DNA of 5,610 nucleotides from DALYLB01 sp046154695 (lineage in GTDB: Bacteria > Acidobacteriota > Blastocatellia > RBC074). The notes beneath the pieces were generated by a model. It was not told the origin of the DNA. It did no database searches and worked only from the letters and a program-made list of their open reading frames with translations. The DNA lies in NCBI GenBank assembly GCA_046154695.1, contig JBJXFI010000166.1, forward strand, positions 1-5,610, given 5' to 3'. This document shows positions 5,132-5,610 of this stretch, piece after piece. The translations under genes were made by a program, and so were the position numbers. Position 1 is the stretch's first letter. Every line of letters starts with the position of its first letter.

Positions 5132-5443
5132 CTATTCCCGATGGGCGGCCTCCTGGCGATTCCGCCCATGCTCTTTTGCAAGGCGGTCGTATTCCATCGC
5201 TTCCACATCGAGATCGGCGTCGATCGCCTGCTGGTTAGCGTGGTAATAAGCCAGTGCCGCATAAACCTGCGCAAGCGTCAGGCCGATCTCGTTTGAGATT
5301 TCTTCCGCGGTAAGACCCAGCTTGTACCATCCCGCGACGCGCATCACGGTAATGCCCGTTCCGGCGACGCAGGGACGGCCGCCGCGAAAGTCCGGTCGGG
5401 CCGAGATCAGGCCTCCGATATCAACCACAGTTGCTGTCGACAT
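5132..5443 (-). CDS. DUF433 protein (antitoxin-like, helix-turn-helix)
   Basis: A 103-residue protein of the DUF433 family. The hallmark GGRPCVAGTGITV (21-33) corresponds to the family's GG.P...GT.I.V, followed by a predicted helix-turn-helix (about 44-66, LTAEEISNEIGLTLAQVYAA) and a YYHAN segment (66-70), with a charged C-terminal helix. DUF433 proteins are usually small DNA-binding antitoxin-like proteins encoded next to a PIN-like DUF5615 nuclease. No such partner is visible on either side here: upstream is the end of a permease gene, downstream the mini-ORF and the XPB-Bax1 pair. It may therefore be an orphan regulator of the helicase-nuclease genes or what is left of a toxin-antitoxin pair. 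The ATG is well supported by GGAGG six bases upstream. Confidence 0.88.
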   Translation of the reverse strand: MSTATVVDIGGLISARPDFRGGRPCVAGTGITVMRVAGWYKLGLTAEEISNEIGLTLAQVYAALAYYHANQQAIDADLDVEAMEYDRLAKEHGRNRQEAAHRE

Positions 5444-5449
5444 AAGGTA

Positions 5450-5454
5450 CCTCC
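5450..5454 (-). promoter_or_regulatory. Ribosome binding site of the DUF433 gene
   Basis: GGAGG on the minus strand, six bases before the ATG at 5443; the strongest ribosome binding site in the window. Confidence 0.8.
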
Positions 5455-5477
5455 GTCTGCCCTGTTAAGTGGATGCC

Positions 5478-5493
5478 GCGATCAAATTATCGC
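5478..5493. promoter_or_regulatory. Inverted repeat at DUF433 promoter, candidate operator
   Basis: GCGAT (5478-5482) and ATCGC (5489-5493) form a dyad with a 6-base AT-rich centre, and a further ATCGC copy follows at 5495-5499. It covers the candidate -10 box upstream of a gene for a helix-turn-helix protein, the arrangement expected of a self-regulating repressor. Binding by the DUF433 protein is inference. Confidence 0.4.
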
Positions 5494-5512
5494 AATCGCC
5501 GCCCTTTCGCAA
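5486..5512 (-). promoter_or_regulatory. Candidate promoter of the DUF433-XPB-Bax1 cluster
   Basis: On the minus strand TTGCGA (5507-5512) is followed after 15 bases by GATAAT (5486-5491), a five-of-six -10 box; the spacer is short. The start would lie near 5479, about 36 bases before the ATG. No better promoter is seen between the permease stop and the DUF433 gene, and none clearly between DUF433 and the helicase. Confidence 0.35.
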
Positions 5513-5565
5513 CGAAGCCTTTCGCGGCCTCCGCGCGCCACTGAGGAACAGCCGGGGCGCTCCGT

Positions 5566-5610
5566 CTATTCCTCCCGCAGCGCCACGATCGGATCGATCC
5601 GCGTCGCGCG
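5566..5610 (-). CDS. C-terminus of MacB/FtsX-type ABC transporter permease (partial)
   Basis: Only the last 14 codons and the TAG stop lie in the window: RATRIDPIVALREE. The pattern A.R.DP..ALR.E is the characteristic C-terminal end of MacB-like and acidobacterial-type (ADOP) permeases of the FtsX family, just after the last membrane helix. Such permeases work with an ATPase in efflux or lipoprotein handling. The rest of the gene is beyond the right edge, so subfamily and completeness cannot be judged. Confidence 0.8.
   Translation of the reverse strand, partial: RATRIDPIVALREE

Larger units (their letters stand above)
5444..5565. promoter_or_regulatory. Gap between permease tail and DUF433 gene
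   Basis: This 122-base gap holds the ribosome binding site, candidate promoter and inverted repeat listed separately. A 5-base stem (CGCGG, 5523-5527, with CCGCG, 5531-5535) follows the permease stop by about 30 bases but has no U-tract, so a terminator is not supported. Confidence 0.5.

Noticed and set aside
5523..5535. CGCGG/CCGCG stem as terminator of the permease gene
   Set aside because: The stem is short and is followed by AAAGG on the minus strand with no U-tract.

Overview
The window is high-GC bacterial DNA (coding parts roughly 60-70% GC by eye) with Shine-Dalgarno starts and sigma70-type promoters. It carries a polyhydroxyalkanoate (PHA) regulator and a phasin-like protein, an archaeal-style XPB/Bax1 helicase-nuclease pair, a DUF433 protein and the tail of a MacB/FtsX-type permease. 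This mix would suit a proteobacterium-like or deep Gram-negative lineage (former Deltaproteobacteria, Binatota or Acidobacteriota relatives), but nothing here fixes the taxon.

Left part (1-1982): positions 1-209 are non-coding or undecidable. They hold a candidate leftward promoter and, just past the phasin stop, a canonical G-quadruplex motif on the coding strand. A leftward two-gene operon follows: a classical short-chain dehydrogenase (834-1700), then a phasin-like protein (210-818) built from four helical units with an exact 48-residue period. The operon has a near-consensus promoter (1742-1770) in an AT-rich divergent intergenic region (1701-1982), which also contains two palindromes.

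Middle (1983-2441): phaR, the PHA synthesis regulator, is transcribed rightward from the same intergenic region. The layout phaR <-> SDR-phasin fits the known scheme in which PhaR represses phasin genes and its own gene. The two palindromes are candidate operators.

Right part (2453-5443): a leftward cluster, in transcription order DUF433 protein, XPB-family superfamily 2 helicase, and DUF790/Bax1 nuclease. The helicase and nuclease genes overlap by 14 bases, so the two proteins are very probably made together and act as a complex, as XPB-Bax1 does in archaea. The helicase has an altered RED motif (RAD). DUF433 proteins usually sit beside a PIN-like toxin; here that place is taken by a 17-codon mini-ORF and the helicase. 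Bax1 and phaR converge with only 11 bases between stops.

Right edge (5566-5610): the last 14 codons of a leftward MacB/FtsX-type ABC transporter permease.
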